A program made the translations under genes and the position numbers. A DNA stretch of 64,000 bases from Rhizophagus irregularis (Eukaryota; Glomeromycota; Glomeromycetes; Glomerales; Glomeraceae). Below, one piece after another: positions 23,485 to 34,536 of this stretch; the stretch's first letter is position 1; each line of letters starts with the position of its first letter. Where the stretch lies: NCBI RefSeq assembly GCF_026210795.1, contig NC_089437.1, positions 372,001 through 436,000 of the forward strand. The letters run 5' to 3'. A model generated the notes under the pieces. The model was not told the DNA's origin and made no database searches. It worked only from the letters and a program-made list of their open reading frames with translations.

Positions 23485-25253
23485 TTATTTAGTATTTTAG
23501 TTGTTATTTAAAATAACAGATAGTAATATTTTTTCAATTTATAAATGATGGAAGTTGCTTTATAAATTACTTATCTTAAAATAAATATCCATTCATTAAT
23601 AATTAATAATTTTTAAGAAATTTTATTACTATCCATAACAATTTTATAAATAAAGTTCCCATAATAATGTACTAGAAGGAGAAAATTAACCGAGCTTTTG
23701 TATGTCTAAAATTACCAATTAATCATTGTTTATTTTCTCTTCTAAAAGTTAACCATTTGTACCTGATTTATCATATAAATGATATTTCAAATATTATTTC
23801 TCTTAAATTTTTCTAGCAAAAAATTAGAAAACTTTAACTAAATTTCCTGTATAAAAATTCCTTAACATTAATAGGTCTATAAGAATGACACAACCTAGTT
23901 AAATTAATTTATTGATTAATGCTAATAGGTTTTAACCATTATTATTATCAACTTTACATTTAATAGCAAAGTTAATCACAAAACAAACTGACCAAAAAAA
24001 TAAAACTAAAACAACCCTAATTTTAAATAATATTTTTTTTTTTATATTTTAGAATGAATTTTTATTGCTAAACTTTGGGCTAAAATGTATTAAAAACTCT
24101 TTAGTTCAATATTCTAAATGTTATTAAAGTTGATTAGTAAAAAATAAACAGATACTAAACACTAGTACAGAATTTAATTTACATTAATACAAATACAAAT
24201 AAACTGGAACAAAAATCAACAAATAAATTGTCACAAAAGATAGATTTTGACCTATCCATTTTGATCCACTTGCTTCATATATTTCTAAAATTGGATTTTA
24301 ATAATATAACTTTTTTATAAAATAATTTCTGGACATTTTTAATAGGATAGAAAGTCCGTAAGTTTACGTTTATTACTAATAAAAGCCTAAAATTCATTAT
24401 TTTTTTAAAAAAAATGAAAGTTTTTTGTTCTTGTTTAAGAACATTTTTTGATTTTTTAATAAAAATTTTCAATTTTTTATAATTGTTAAATTTTTTTTCT
24501 CACCTGAAAATTGGTTTCATTAAGAATTTTTCGTTTGGACTTTGATAAAAACGCATAACATTGATCTATACTGAAAAGAAGATTCAACATAAAAGGAAAT
24601 TTTAAAAAGTGATTACTAGTCAGTATAGTTTACAATACAATATATAATATATGTATCATTAACAATATTCATTCCTTATTATACCTTGATAATTTTATTA
24701 AATGTGATACTAATATCATTACATTATCACTATTAAACTCTTAATTGTTACCACATACGAATTTCTTAAAAATTCCGGAAAAAACTCCGCCGATAAATGA
24801 TCATTTTTCTAGTTTTTTTTTTACTCCGAAGAAACTCGGACACGTGATGCAATTTCTCCGCAGAAATGATTTAATATTTTAATGTGGTCGAATAAAATTT
24901 TTTTTTTAATTTTGCAATATATTTATACAATTGAGGAATTAAAGCTTTTCAGATACATTTATTATATCGCTTAATAATCAAAAAAATTCAGCACTCGTGA
25001 TATGTCTGCGCCTGATTTATTCCGTGTTTATTATAACTCGTTCCTAATCAATGTTGGATATTGTTTTTTTTTGCAATACTAACGAAAAAAATTTAGTTTC
25101 TTAATCATATTTCCATTTGGGAGAGCATTGGTTTTAACCTTTTTTTATTTTAGCTTTTTTTTTTAAACTGAATATTAACAGGAATAGCAGAAACTTAATA
25201 ATGAAATAAAAAAAGGAGTAAGTGTTAACAAAAGATCGGAACAATAAAGTAAA
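23485..25253. other. Intergenic, no gene recognised
   Basis: AT-rich, with scattered short A and T runs. A minus-strand 65-codon frame near 24275-24472 is Lys/Phe-rich low-complexity sequence and is not supported as a gene. Confidence 0.45.
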
Positions 25254-25440
25254 AAGAACAACAAAAAAATGAAAAAGAACAAAAGAAACGAAAGAGGAGT
25301 GGAAAGGAACGAAAGAAACGAGGGGGAGTGAAAAGGAGCAAAAGAAACGAGAGGGGAGTGAGAAGGAACGAAAGAAATGAAGGGGAGTGAAAAAGAACGA
25401 AAGAAACAAAGGGAGAGTGAAAAAGAAATGAAAATAATAA
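25254..25440. repeat. Polypurine minisatellite, about 30-bp period
   Basis: Five to six imperfect copies of a purine-only unit (GAACGAAAGAAACGAGGGGA then GTGAAAAG). Almost no pyrimidines occur on the plus strand over this stretch. Such tracts can form triplex DNA. The long Phe-rich minus-strand frames over it (to about 25700) are artefacts of composition. Confidence 0.75.
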
Positions 25441-26419
25441 TAGGAGATGAAAATGAAATAAAAATTGAGATGGAAAAATAATAGAAAATGAAAATAATTA
25501 TATGAAAGGAATATAGTAAAAATAAAACGAATCAACAATTGGAAACAAGCAAGAAATGAAAGCAACAAAAGATAAAAAGAACAATAAGAGATAAAAAAAA
25601 ATGAAAAAAACCAAGTAAAAAACAAAACTCATAGTAAGAAACGAAATGTAATAAACGAAATAAAAAAAATAAAAACAAAAAAAAATGAAAACCAACACTA
25701 CCTTAATTATAGAGAACCAAAGGATCTAAAAAAATAAAATAAGGTTAATAAGGAAGGAAATGTAAAGAACAAAACTTGCAGGGGCTACCAGAAGTCTTAT
25801 TAAAATAATAAGGCAAAAGACACTCTAGAGCAGATTTAGTTTGTCCTAGGTCTTGATGTGAGTGGTAGACTTGGGACGAAGACGAAATAAAAAAAAATAA
25901 AAACTTCATGAAATCGCGTCTATGTAATACTGAACACACCTTAATTGCAAAGAGCCAAAGGACTTAAAAAGAATAAAATAAGGTTAGCGAAAGGTAAAAT
26001 ATAAAATGAAATAAAAAGAAAGAAATAACGTACCTAGTTGAAAGGCGAGCGAAGGGTCTAATAATAATTTATCTCAAGGTTTTAATAATATGTATAAAAC
26101 AAATAAAAATAGTACCTTTAAAGTAACAAAGTAGCATTTACCTAAGATATAGTTGATGGAACAGCCGCTCTTGCTGAAAATATATATGATAAAAATAAAA
26201 AATAAACTTAATTCTGGCCGGAATTAAAATTTGGCCAACTTTAACTAAATTATGTGATAAACGTTGCTAACCAATTAAGTCTAGATCAACGTACTTAGCC
26301 ATTTCTATACATCTTATCTTTCCATAAACTCTTTTTTCACATGGTATCCGCTTATATATATAAAAAATTTCCTTTTAATCGTTCAATTCAACTTATATTT
26401 CTCAGACTCGAAATAAAGA
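25441..26419. other. Purine-rich intergenic with three related 24-nt blocks
   Basis: On the minus strand three short similar blocks follow an AG and precede a GT. They are TCCTTTGGTTCTCTATAATT (about 25699-25722), TCCTTTGGCTCTTTGCAATT (about 25939-25961) and CCCTTCGCTCGCCTTTCAAC (about 26033-26056). A 64-codon minus frame (25939-25745) containing SQVYHSHQDLGQTKSALECL lies between the first two and may be part of a multi-exon or repetitive element; I do not recognise it. The stretch before 26420 holds a TATA-like run (26353-26361) for the downstream BTB gene. Confidence 0.35.
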
Positions 26420-27939
26420 ATGTCAACACAATTTTTTTCTAGGTTAAGTAAAAATTATATTGAAATTTTAGATGAAGAAGAATATAATGATGTTACAATT
26501 GAAGTTGGTAAAGATCCAAACGTAAAAATATTTCGTGCACACATGATTATCCTATGTTACCGTTCGCCATTTTTCCGACGAATTTTTGCTTCAAATAAAA
26601 AGAATGATAGCTTAGCTCATTTTAAGTTGCCAAATATTTCACCAAAACTTTTTCAGATTATTTTAAGGTAAGTATTTATTATTATAGATGTTATTAATAT
26701 TTTAGATAATTTAAACTAACATAAATCTTACAATATAGATATATTTATGGTGGTATCATTTCGTTAGATGAAAACGAAACTTCAGAAATTTTAGAAATTT
26801 TAACTGCTGCTGATGAGCTCCTTCTTCAAGAACTAGTTAATTATTTACAAGAATATTTAATTAAAAATAAATCTGAATGGATTAAACAGAATTTTGAAAT
26901 TACTCTTCAAACAAGCTTTCAATCTAGTTCTTTATTAGAACTTCAACAATTTTGTGTAGATTTTATGGCTAAATCACCAGTAAAAGTATTTAATTCGTTG
27001 GATTTTACATTGCTTCCTGAAAAATCTTTAGTTTCACTCATTAAAAGAGATGATTTACAAATGAAAGAAATTGAAATTTGGGAACATGTATTAAAATGGA
27101 GTCTCGAAAAAAATCCTACGCTTATATCAGATCCAGTGACTTGGTCAGATGATGATTTCGAAGTAATGAAAAATACTTTGCAACATTGTTTACCTTTAAT
27201 CAGGTTTTTTAGTCTTTCATCCGAAGAATTCGTGCAAAAAGTTCGTCCTTATAAAAAACTTTTAAGATCCCAACTTTATGAGGAGTTGCTGAATTCTTAT
27301 CTGAATCCTAATAGTGAACCAAATGATGACATTTTACTTCCTCGATATAAAAATATTGATGGAATCATTGATTCAAAAATTGTTAATTTAAATATTGTAT
27401 CCTTAATTTCACGGTGGATCGATAAATTAGATATTAAAAGTAAATTTGCTTATGCAAGAGAATTTTATTTACCATATAGATTTAGATTATTATTAAGGGG
27501 AAGCCGAGATGGATACACTCCTAAAAGATTTCACGAATTATGTGACAATATACCTCACACTGTTACGTTCATTAGAGTATCAGGAACAGGAGAAATTCTT
27601 GGAGGATATAATCCTTTAATATGGAGATATTCGAATACATTTGATGATGAATTTGGCAAAACAAAAGATAGCTTTATATTTTCTTTTAAAAGTAAGGATA
27701 ATTTTAAAGATTCAATTTTAAGCCATGTAAAATGTATAAGCAAATCGTTGTTTTATTGCGATGGGTATGGCCCTACATTTAATTTGGACCTTTGTTTAAT
27801 GGTGAATAATAATAATGATTTGAGGGAATATAATATTTGTCAGTGTAAACAAACATGTTATGAAAAAAAGATAAGAGATGAAGAATATTTTAGAGGAAAT
27901 GAATATGAAGTATATCAAATCATAATGAAAGAAGCCTAA
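26420..27939 (+). CDS. BTB-BACK-TLDc protein, copy 1 (482 aa)
   Basis: Exons 26420-26667 and 26739-27939. The 71-bp phase-2 intron (gtaagt...tatag) interrupts the BTB fold at the same codon as in its paralogues. BTB/POZ about residues 20-130: YNDVTIEVGKDP, then FRAHMIILCYRSPFFRR, then YIYGGIISLDENE. BACK-like helical region about 135-240. TLDc about 300-480: ISRWIDKLDIKSKF, LLLRGSRDGYTPKRFHELCD, GGYNPLIW, SFIFSF and GYGPTF. BTB proteins commonly act as Cullin-3 substrate adaptors, and TLDc domains are linked to oxidative-stress responses and V-ATPase binding in other eukaryotes. The specific role here is unknown. This is the most diverged intact copy, and its upstream region lacks the shared GATTTGCAACTT block. 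Confidence 0.92.
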
Positions 27940-28341
27940 GTTCAAGCCTATGTATATTATTTGTATCTTTATATCTTCTTATATTTATTTTACATTGTAA
28001 GTTTAATGAACCTACAAGTTTTTGATTTTATTTGAACATATTTTACCTTCTGCTTGCTCCTAACGTAAATCAATCAATTAAATTCTTTAACTTTGACGTT
28101 AAATCTAATTTAAATAATTAAAAGATTCATAAATATTTTTTATCATAGGTGTAGTATAATAAAAGAAATATATATATATTATTGAATAAGCAACATAAAA
28201 TTTAGTAATATTACTCTTATAACGTATTAAATTTTCATCAGCCAATCAACGATTGTATTCATTTAATTTTTCTTTAAATAGTGTTGGCGTAATGCCGTAA
28301 TGTATTAAGCAGATACTAATCCCTATATATATTTAATTTAT
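27940..28341. other. Spacer between BTB copies 1 and 2
   Basis: AT-rich 3' and 5' flanking DNA. No gene seen. Confidence 0.4.
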
Positions 28342-28393
28342 CTATATTTGGTAATATAATTTTGATCAGCATTTAAAAAAAGATTTGCAACTT
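28342..28393 (+). promoter_or_regulatory. Shared BTB-gene promoter block
   Basis: CTATATTTGG (28342-28351, near a CArG-box pattern) followed by GATTTGCAACTTGC (from 28382), about 60 bp before the ATG at 28453. The same two motifs in the same order precede the copies starting at 31527, 42989 and 61934. Conservation of the order suggests a core promoter or transcription start region, but no function has been shown. Confidence 0.5.
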
Positions 28394-28452
28394 GCTTTCT
28401 GTAACAATTCATTTCCCCGCCTTCTCCCATTTTTAAAAATATAATAAAAAAA

Positions 28453-29973
28453 ATGGTAAAACAATTTTTTTCTAGTTTAAGTAAAAATTATATTAAAATT
28501 TTAGACGATGATGAATATTATGATATTACAATTGAAGTTGGTAAAGATCCAAACGTAAGAATATTTCGTGCGCACATGATTATCCTGTGTTACCGTTCTC
28601 CATTTTTACGAAAAACTATAGCTTGGAGTAAAGGGAATAATAATGATAAATTAGTTCACATTAAGTTACCAAATATCTCACCAGAAATCTTTCAGATTAT
28701 TTTAACGTAAGATATATTCTTGTTCATATTATTTATATTAGAAATATTTGCATTTATCATTAATTTTTTTTAATGTAGATATATTTATGGTGGTATCATT
28801 TCATTAGATGAGAACGAAACTTCAGAAATTTTAGAAGTTTTAATTGCTGCTAATGAACTTCTTCTTCAAGAACTAGTTGATTATTTACAAGAATATTTAA
28901 TTGTAAATAAAGCTGAATGGATCGAACAACATTTTGCATTTACTCATCGAACTAGTTTTCAATCCAATTCTCTCTTAGGACTTCAAAAATTTTGTACAGA
29001 TTTCATGGATAAATCTCCGGAAAAAGTATTTAAATCGCTAGATTTTACTTCACTTTCTGAAACTTCTCTAATTTCACTTATTAAAAAAGATGATTTACAA
29101 ATGAAAGAAGCTGAAATTTGGGAGCATGTATTAAAATGGGGACTTGAAAAAAATCCTACACTTCTTCCAGATCCTACAACTTGGTCAGATGATGATTTCA
29201 AAATAATGGAAAATACTTTGCAGTATTGTTTATCATTAATTAGATTTTTTATTCTTTCATCCATAGATTTCTCTCGAAAAGTTCATCCATATAAAAAGCT
29301 TTTGAAACAACGACTATATGAAGAATTATTGGGATCTTATCTGGTTTCCGATATTGAACCAAGTAATAATATTTTGCTTCCTAGATACAGAAATATCGAT
29401 GGAATCATTGATTCAAACATTGTTAGTTTAAATATCGTTTCTTTGGTTTCAAGATGGATTGATAAAATTGATATTAAAAATAAATTTGCTTATACTAGAG
29501 AATTATATTTACCATATGAATTTAAATTATTATTAAGAGGAACTAGAAATGGATTTACTCCTAAAAAATTTCATGAATTATGTGATGACATACCTCATAC
29601 CGTTACATTCATTAAAATAAAAGAGACGGGAGAAATTATTGGGGGATATAATCCTTTGATTTGGAAGTCACATAGTTCTGGTCAATGGGGTAAAACAAAG
29701 GATAGTTTCATATATTCTTTTAAAAGCAAGAATGAATTTAAAGATCCAATTTTAAGTCATGTAAAAGTTGTTAATAATGCGTTATATTATCATAGTGGAT
29801 ATGGTCCCACATTTGATAATGATCTTCTGTTATATGAGAAAGAGAAAATTGGTTTGAAAGATTATGATGGTCATTCTTGTAAACTAGATTCTTATGAAAA
29901 AAAGATAAGAACTACAGAAAAGTTTTCAATAGACGATTATGAAGTGTTTCAAATTGTAAATAAGGAAGATTAA
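28453..29973 (+). CDS. BTB-BACK-TLDc protein, copy 2 (482 aa)
   Basis: Exons 28453-28706 and 28779-29973, with a 72-bp phase-2 intron (gtaaga...gtag) at the conserved BTB position. BTB: YYDITIEVGKDPNVRIFRAH, then YIYGGIISLDENETSEILE. BACK-like helices: KSPEKVFKSLDF, then EIWEHVLKWGLEKNPTL. TLDc: VSRWIDKIDIKNKF, LLLRGTRNGFTPKKFHELCD, GGYNPLIWKSH, GYGPTF and a C-terminal DDYEVFQIV. A tandem paralogue of copies 1 and 3 in the same direction. Likely a Cul3 adaptor by family; substrate unknown. The open antisense frame over the BACK region is a codon-composition shadow. Confidence 0.92.
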
Positions 29974-31432
29974 TATTATGATTTCTCATAGCAATTGATT
30001 GAATGATAACTTATCATATGGTTTTATTTGTTTTACTATGGTAATACATAGGGAAATCCATGCATACATTTTAATTATCTACAATATTTAAATAATTGGA
30101 TAGAGTTTTGTAAAAGTTATTGAATGAAAGAACGTTATATAATGTAAATATGTACTTGTATTGTATTCTATACAGTGAGTCGTACAGTGCGTTTCTATAA
30201 GCTTACATATACGTAATTTTCAATAATTTTATATTTAAATTTTAAAAATAATATTTATGTGTTTTTAGAAATGTTTAATTGCCAAATGCCAATCCGTCCA
30301 TGAACGGCATAAAAATTGTGGATAATTTAACTTTTGCATGTAATTGCCAATAAAGATTGGAAGGCACTTTTGAAAACTATTAAACAGCATTTTCTCGCCA
30401 TCCAGCGATCATAGAATGACGATTAGTTGTTTATTAGATTCATCGCATCGAATGGTATATTTTTATATTTCTGTGATCGAGTTATCATCAAAAGTCTCTA
30501 AATTAAAATGCTGATATCTTTTCATCTATTGAAGCTAGAGATATGAAAATATCACCATTCAATGCGGTCTTATTGTGATGAATCTAATGAGCTCTTTCAT
30601 CATTCTACAATTAACAGATATCACGAAAATACGAAAATACCACCATTAGATGCATTGAATCCAATAGTACTTCATTGTCTTTTTATATCGCTGGATGGCG
30701 AGAAAATGCGATTTAACGTTTTTGTCATCAAAATGCTTTTGCATGTTGGTGTACACGATTTCTAAAACCATGAAATTTGTTAATATATTTTGAAAATTAT
30801 ACCATATATTCAATAAAATAAGTAATCTAAAAGATGTGCCAATTTTAGCCAGAATGGCAATTAAATAAAACATTAAATCAGGATTGATATAGATCCAATT
30901 TTTTACTAGATACAGTAAACGATATAAGTTGTATAAAAAAACTAATGATATCGTAGTTATAATGAAATGTATTACCCAATATTTAAAATAAATAAAAGTG
31001 TATTTTACTCAATTAATTCCATGTATTCACAAAATTAATTGGAATTCATATTTTTTATTTACTAATTTTTACGACCATCATTATACTATGTATTAGTGAA
31101 TTCAATAATATATGATTAAATGCTGATAAATTAATGAATTAATCAAAAAAATTTGTTCCAGGTACTAAATAATTTATTTGCAGCAAGGTCGGACCGTCTA
31201 GAAGGTATACATAGATTCTTAATATTAAAGGTAAATCATTGAGAAAATAATGAAGCATAATAATTTTGTTAATGTTGCCAAGTTTTCTTTAATTTCATTT
31301 ACTTTATTGCTTTTTTATATTTGTATGTCATTATATCATATTCAATTAAGGTGCAAAAGATATCAGGACGACATGTCAACACGTGGTATAAACCTGTAAT
31401 ACGAGTAAAGTTCTACACGTGTTCCCACCTAT
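29974..31432. other. Spacer with foldback element
   Basis: No gene is supported. The central part is the inverted-repeat element at 30387-30709. The flanking sequence is AT-rich with no recognised motif. Confidence 0.45.
30387..30709. mobile_element. Foldback/MITE-like element with perfect 23-bp inverted ends
   Basis: The left end, 30387-30409 (GCATTTTCTCGCCATCCAGC plus GAT), is the exact reverse complement of 30687-30709. Inside, imperfect arms continue: GATTCATCGCATCGAATGGT on the left against the inverse of ACCATTAGATGCATTGAATC on the right, with a further related copy in the middle (TCACCATTCAATGCGG). Only chance short frames occur, so the element is non-autonomous. No target duplication was resolved. 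Confidence 0.65.
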
Positions 31433-31482
31433 CCATATTTGGATAACAGTTGTTGATCAACATATAAATAGATTTGCAACTT
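31433..31482 (+). promoter_or_regulatory. Shared BTB-gene promoter block with perfect CArG pattern
   Basis: CCATATTTGG (31433-31442) fits the MADS-box CArG consensus CC(A/T)6GG exactly. TATAAATA (31463-31470) and GATTTGCAACTTGC (31471 on) follow, about 55 bp before the ATG at 31527. The shared order with the other copies suggests a core promoter. Confidence 0.5.
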
Positions 31483-31526
31483 GCTTCTGAAACAAAGTAC
31501 TTACATTTTCCTCAAACTTACAAAAA

Positions 31527-34500
31527 ATGTCAAAACAATTTTTTTCAAAATTAAGTCAAAATTATATCGAAATTTTGGCTGATGATGAATATTATGATGC
31601 TACAATCGAAGTTGGTAGAGATCCACATGTAAAAATATTCCGTGCTCACATGATTATCCTGTGTTACAGGTCTCCGTTTTTACGACGAACTTTGACTTCA
31701 AGTAGAAATAATAATAATGAAATCGTAGCTCACATTAAATTTCCAAATATCACACCAGAAATCTTTCAGATAATTTTAAAGTAAGTTATGTCACAACTTT
31801 ACCAGTATCTTTATATTTTATATTCATCATAAATTTTTTGTAATGTAGCTATATTTATGGTGGAATAATCTTATTAAATGAACAAGAACCTTCAGAAATT
31901 TTAAAAATTCTGCTCGCTGCTGATGAGCTTCTTCTTCAAGAATTGGTCGATTATTTACAAGATCATATGGGCCGATCCTTGGAATCTAATTTTTTTACAC
32001 AAAAATAATTTTATTAAAGCAAATATAAATTATCATTTATATAAGAATAATAAATTTATACTAGATAATGCAAAAAAAACTAATTAATTATATAATTTTT
32101 AATTTTTTTTTAATATAAGATATCATTAAAATTTAAAAGATCAAATATAACTCTCATGACAAAATCATTGATAATTCCTCGTAGAAATAAGCTATACAAA
32201 TAAATTTACATTCATTTGAAAGAGAAAATCGAGATCTATCTAATGAATCTAAAATCAAGTGAATTGAATCACTAGTTGTTCAGTAATCACGTTCAGTATA
32301 TTTATTGAATTTTATCTAAATTTGATCATTAATTACTTCACATGTAGTGATTCAATTTGAATGATCTTTGCTCCCTAAGGTGATGCCAACTTTTATCTTT
32401 AAAATAAATTTAAAATAATTCGTTTAATATATGTAGATGTTTAGGAATCATCAATTATATTATTAATATAAAATTTTATAAGTTTGATAAAATCTGATAT
32501 AAAAAAATTTATTAAATACCTGTAGATGCAAGCTACACGAATGAAATTATATTCATTTGAAAGAGAAAATTGAGGTCTATCTAATAAGCCTAAAATCGAA
32601 TGAATTGAATCACTGGATTGTGAATAATTACGTCTAATATATTTATTTTTAATTTTTAAATTTGATTTGACTTTGATCGTTAATTACGCCTCATCCAGTG
32701 ATCCAATTTTCCTGATCTTTGATTCTTACGATAGAGCAAATTCTCAGCTTTCAAATGAATGTAAAATGATGACGTTAGCATATCTCCAGGAATAATAATG
32801 CACGATTTTGTCACCTGCATAAAGTCCGATCTGAAAATTTTATTTCTTACCAAAAAATGCTTTCATAAGAGAATCCCAAATTCTTTTACTTTATTTAAAA
32901 GATTTTATTTGCCATTTAAGGATTTTAGTAGAATAAATCTAATAAAATAATTTTAAAAGATAAAAAACAAATATATAATTAGTTATTTTGAAAAAAAAGA
33001 ATATCTTATTATTCATTTTACAACTATTTTACATCATAATTATTTTTTATTTGCATGTATTTTATACAAAGAAAAAACAATAAATTAAAGCTAAAAATTA
33101 TGAAAAAATATGTCTTATCTATGTATATAAAATATTAAGTTTTTTCTTTTACTTACCACTTAAAAATAACTGCTATATTTGCTTATAAACTTTTTTGTCA
33201 TATTTAATAAAAGTGAATAGAAAAATGATGGAAAAGTGATGGGCAGTGATGGGGAAAAAGAAGTGGTTATTACCGTTATTTTTGAATATTGATTAAAAAA
33301 ATTTTTTTTATTTTTTATTAAATCTGAGTTACGTAAATATGTAACACATATTTAATTTTGATTTGTGTAATGTTAATCTTACTAAAATATTAAATTTTTA
33401 TAAAAATCTTAATTTAGACTAATTCCAAAAATCGGCACATATGTTATTTAATTAAAAATAAATATGAATGGATTGAACAACAATTTGAACTTACTTACCA
33501 AAAAAGTTTTCAATCGAATTCTTTATTAGAACTTCAACAATTTTGTACAAGTATCATGGCTAAATCTCCAGAAAAAGTATTTAATTCATTTGATTTTAAT
33601 TCACTACATGAAAAGTCTTTAGTTTCACTCATTAAAAGAGATGATTTGCAAATGAAAGAGGTTGAACTTTGGGAACGTGTATTAAAATGGGGACTTGAGA
33701 AAAATTCTACACTTCTTTCAGACCCTATGACTTGGTTAGATGATGATTTCAAAAATATGGAAAATACTTTGCAACATTGTTTACCTTTAATCAGATTTTT
33801 TAGTCTTTCATCTGAAGATTTCTTTCGAAAAGTTCATCCATACAAAAAACTCTTAAAACCTCAACTTTATGAAGAGTTGTTGAACTCTTATTTAGATCCT
33901 AATAATGAGCCAAATGATGATATATTACTTCCTAGATATAGAATTATTGATGGAATTATTGATTCAAGAATTATTAATTTGAATATTGTTTCTTTAATTT
34001 CAAGATGGATTGATAAAATAGATGTTAAAAGTAAATTTTCTTATACAAGAGATTTACATTTACCATATGAATTTCAATTATTATTAAGAGGAACTAGAGA
34101 TGGATTTACTCCTAAAAAATTCCATAAATTATGTAATAATAAACCTCATACTGTTACATTCATTAAAATAAAAGGAACAGAAGAAATTATTGGAGGATAT
34201 AATCCTTTGATATGGGAATCGCATAATGATGGTAAATGGGGCAAAACAAAGGATAGTTTTATTTTTTCTTTTAAAAGTAAAAATAATGTCAAAGATTCAA
34301 TTTTAAGTCATGTAAAAAATATGGATCATGCATTGTTTTATTGTGATGATTTTGGACCTACATTTGGTAATATTGATATTAATATGCACGTAAATGAGGA
34401 TGATGATTATGATGATTCAAAAGAATATGATAATTGTGAATGTACACAAAATATTTATGAAAAAAAGATAAGAGATACAGAAGGAAACTTCCTAATAGAA

Positions 34501-34536
34501 GAATATGAAGTATTTCAAATAATGAAGAAGGATTAG
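31527..34536 (+). pseudogene. BTB-BACK-TLDc copy 3, split by an inserted element
   Basis: Exon 1 is 31527-31780 and exon 2 starts at 31849 (68-bp phase-2 intron). Exon 2 runs to LLLQELVDYLQD at 31963, where a 1.48-kb element interrupts it, and coding resumes in the same frame at 33445 (YLIKNKYEWIEQQF) through BACK and TLDc to the stop at 34536. Reading into the element adds about 15 codons and stops at 32006-32008, so the possible product is 137 aa with the BTB fold only. The right-hand part has no damage (LLLRGTRDGFTPKKFHKLCN, GGYNPLIWESH, FGPTF), so the insertion is probably recent. A BTB-only product could dimerise with paralogues; this is speculation. Confidence 0.88.
31964..33443. mobile_element. 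1.48-kb terminal-inverted-repeat element inside BTB copy 3
   Basis: The left end CATATGGGCCGATCCTTGGA (31964 on) matches the inverted right end CATATGTGCCGATTTTTGGA (ending 33443) at 17 of 20 positions. It carries no open frame above about 60 codons, so it is non-autonomous. The interior holds two related blocks (about 32150-32370 and 32510-32730) that share ATTCATTTGAAAGAGAAAAT and TGAATTGAATCACT. Each block is partly palindromic, and an inverted copy of the ATTCATTTGAAAG motif sits near 32748-32761. The target appears to be GAT/TAT with at most one duplicated T, so the superfamily is unclear. Confidence 0.8.

Noticed and set aside
25134..25700. Long Phe-rich minus-strand frames
   Set aside because: They lie over a purine-only minisatellite; the absence of stops is due to composition and there is no domain pattern.
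28983..29264. Antisense frames over the BACK region of BTB genes (also 33534-33752 and 62458-62676)
   Set aside because: They recur because the sense sequence is conserved; they have no start context or family similarity of their own.
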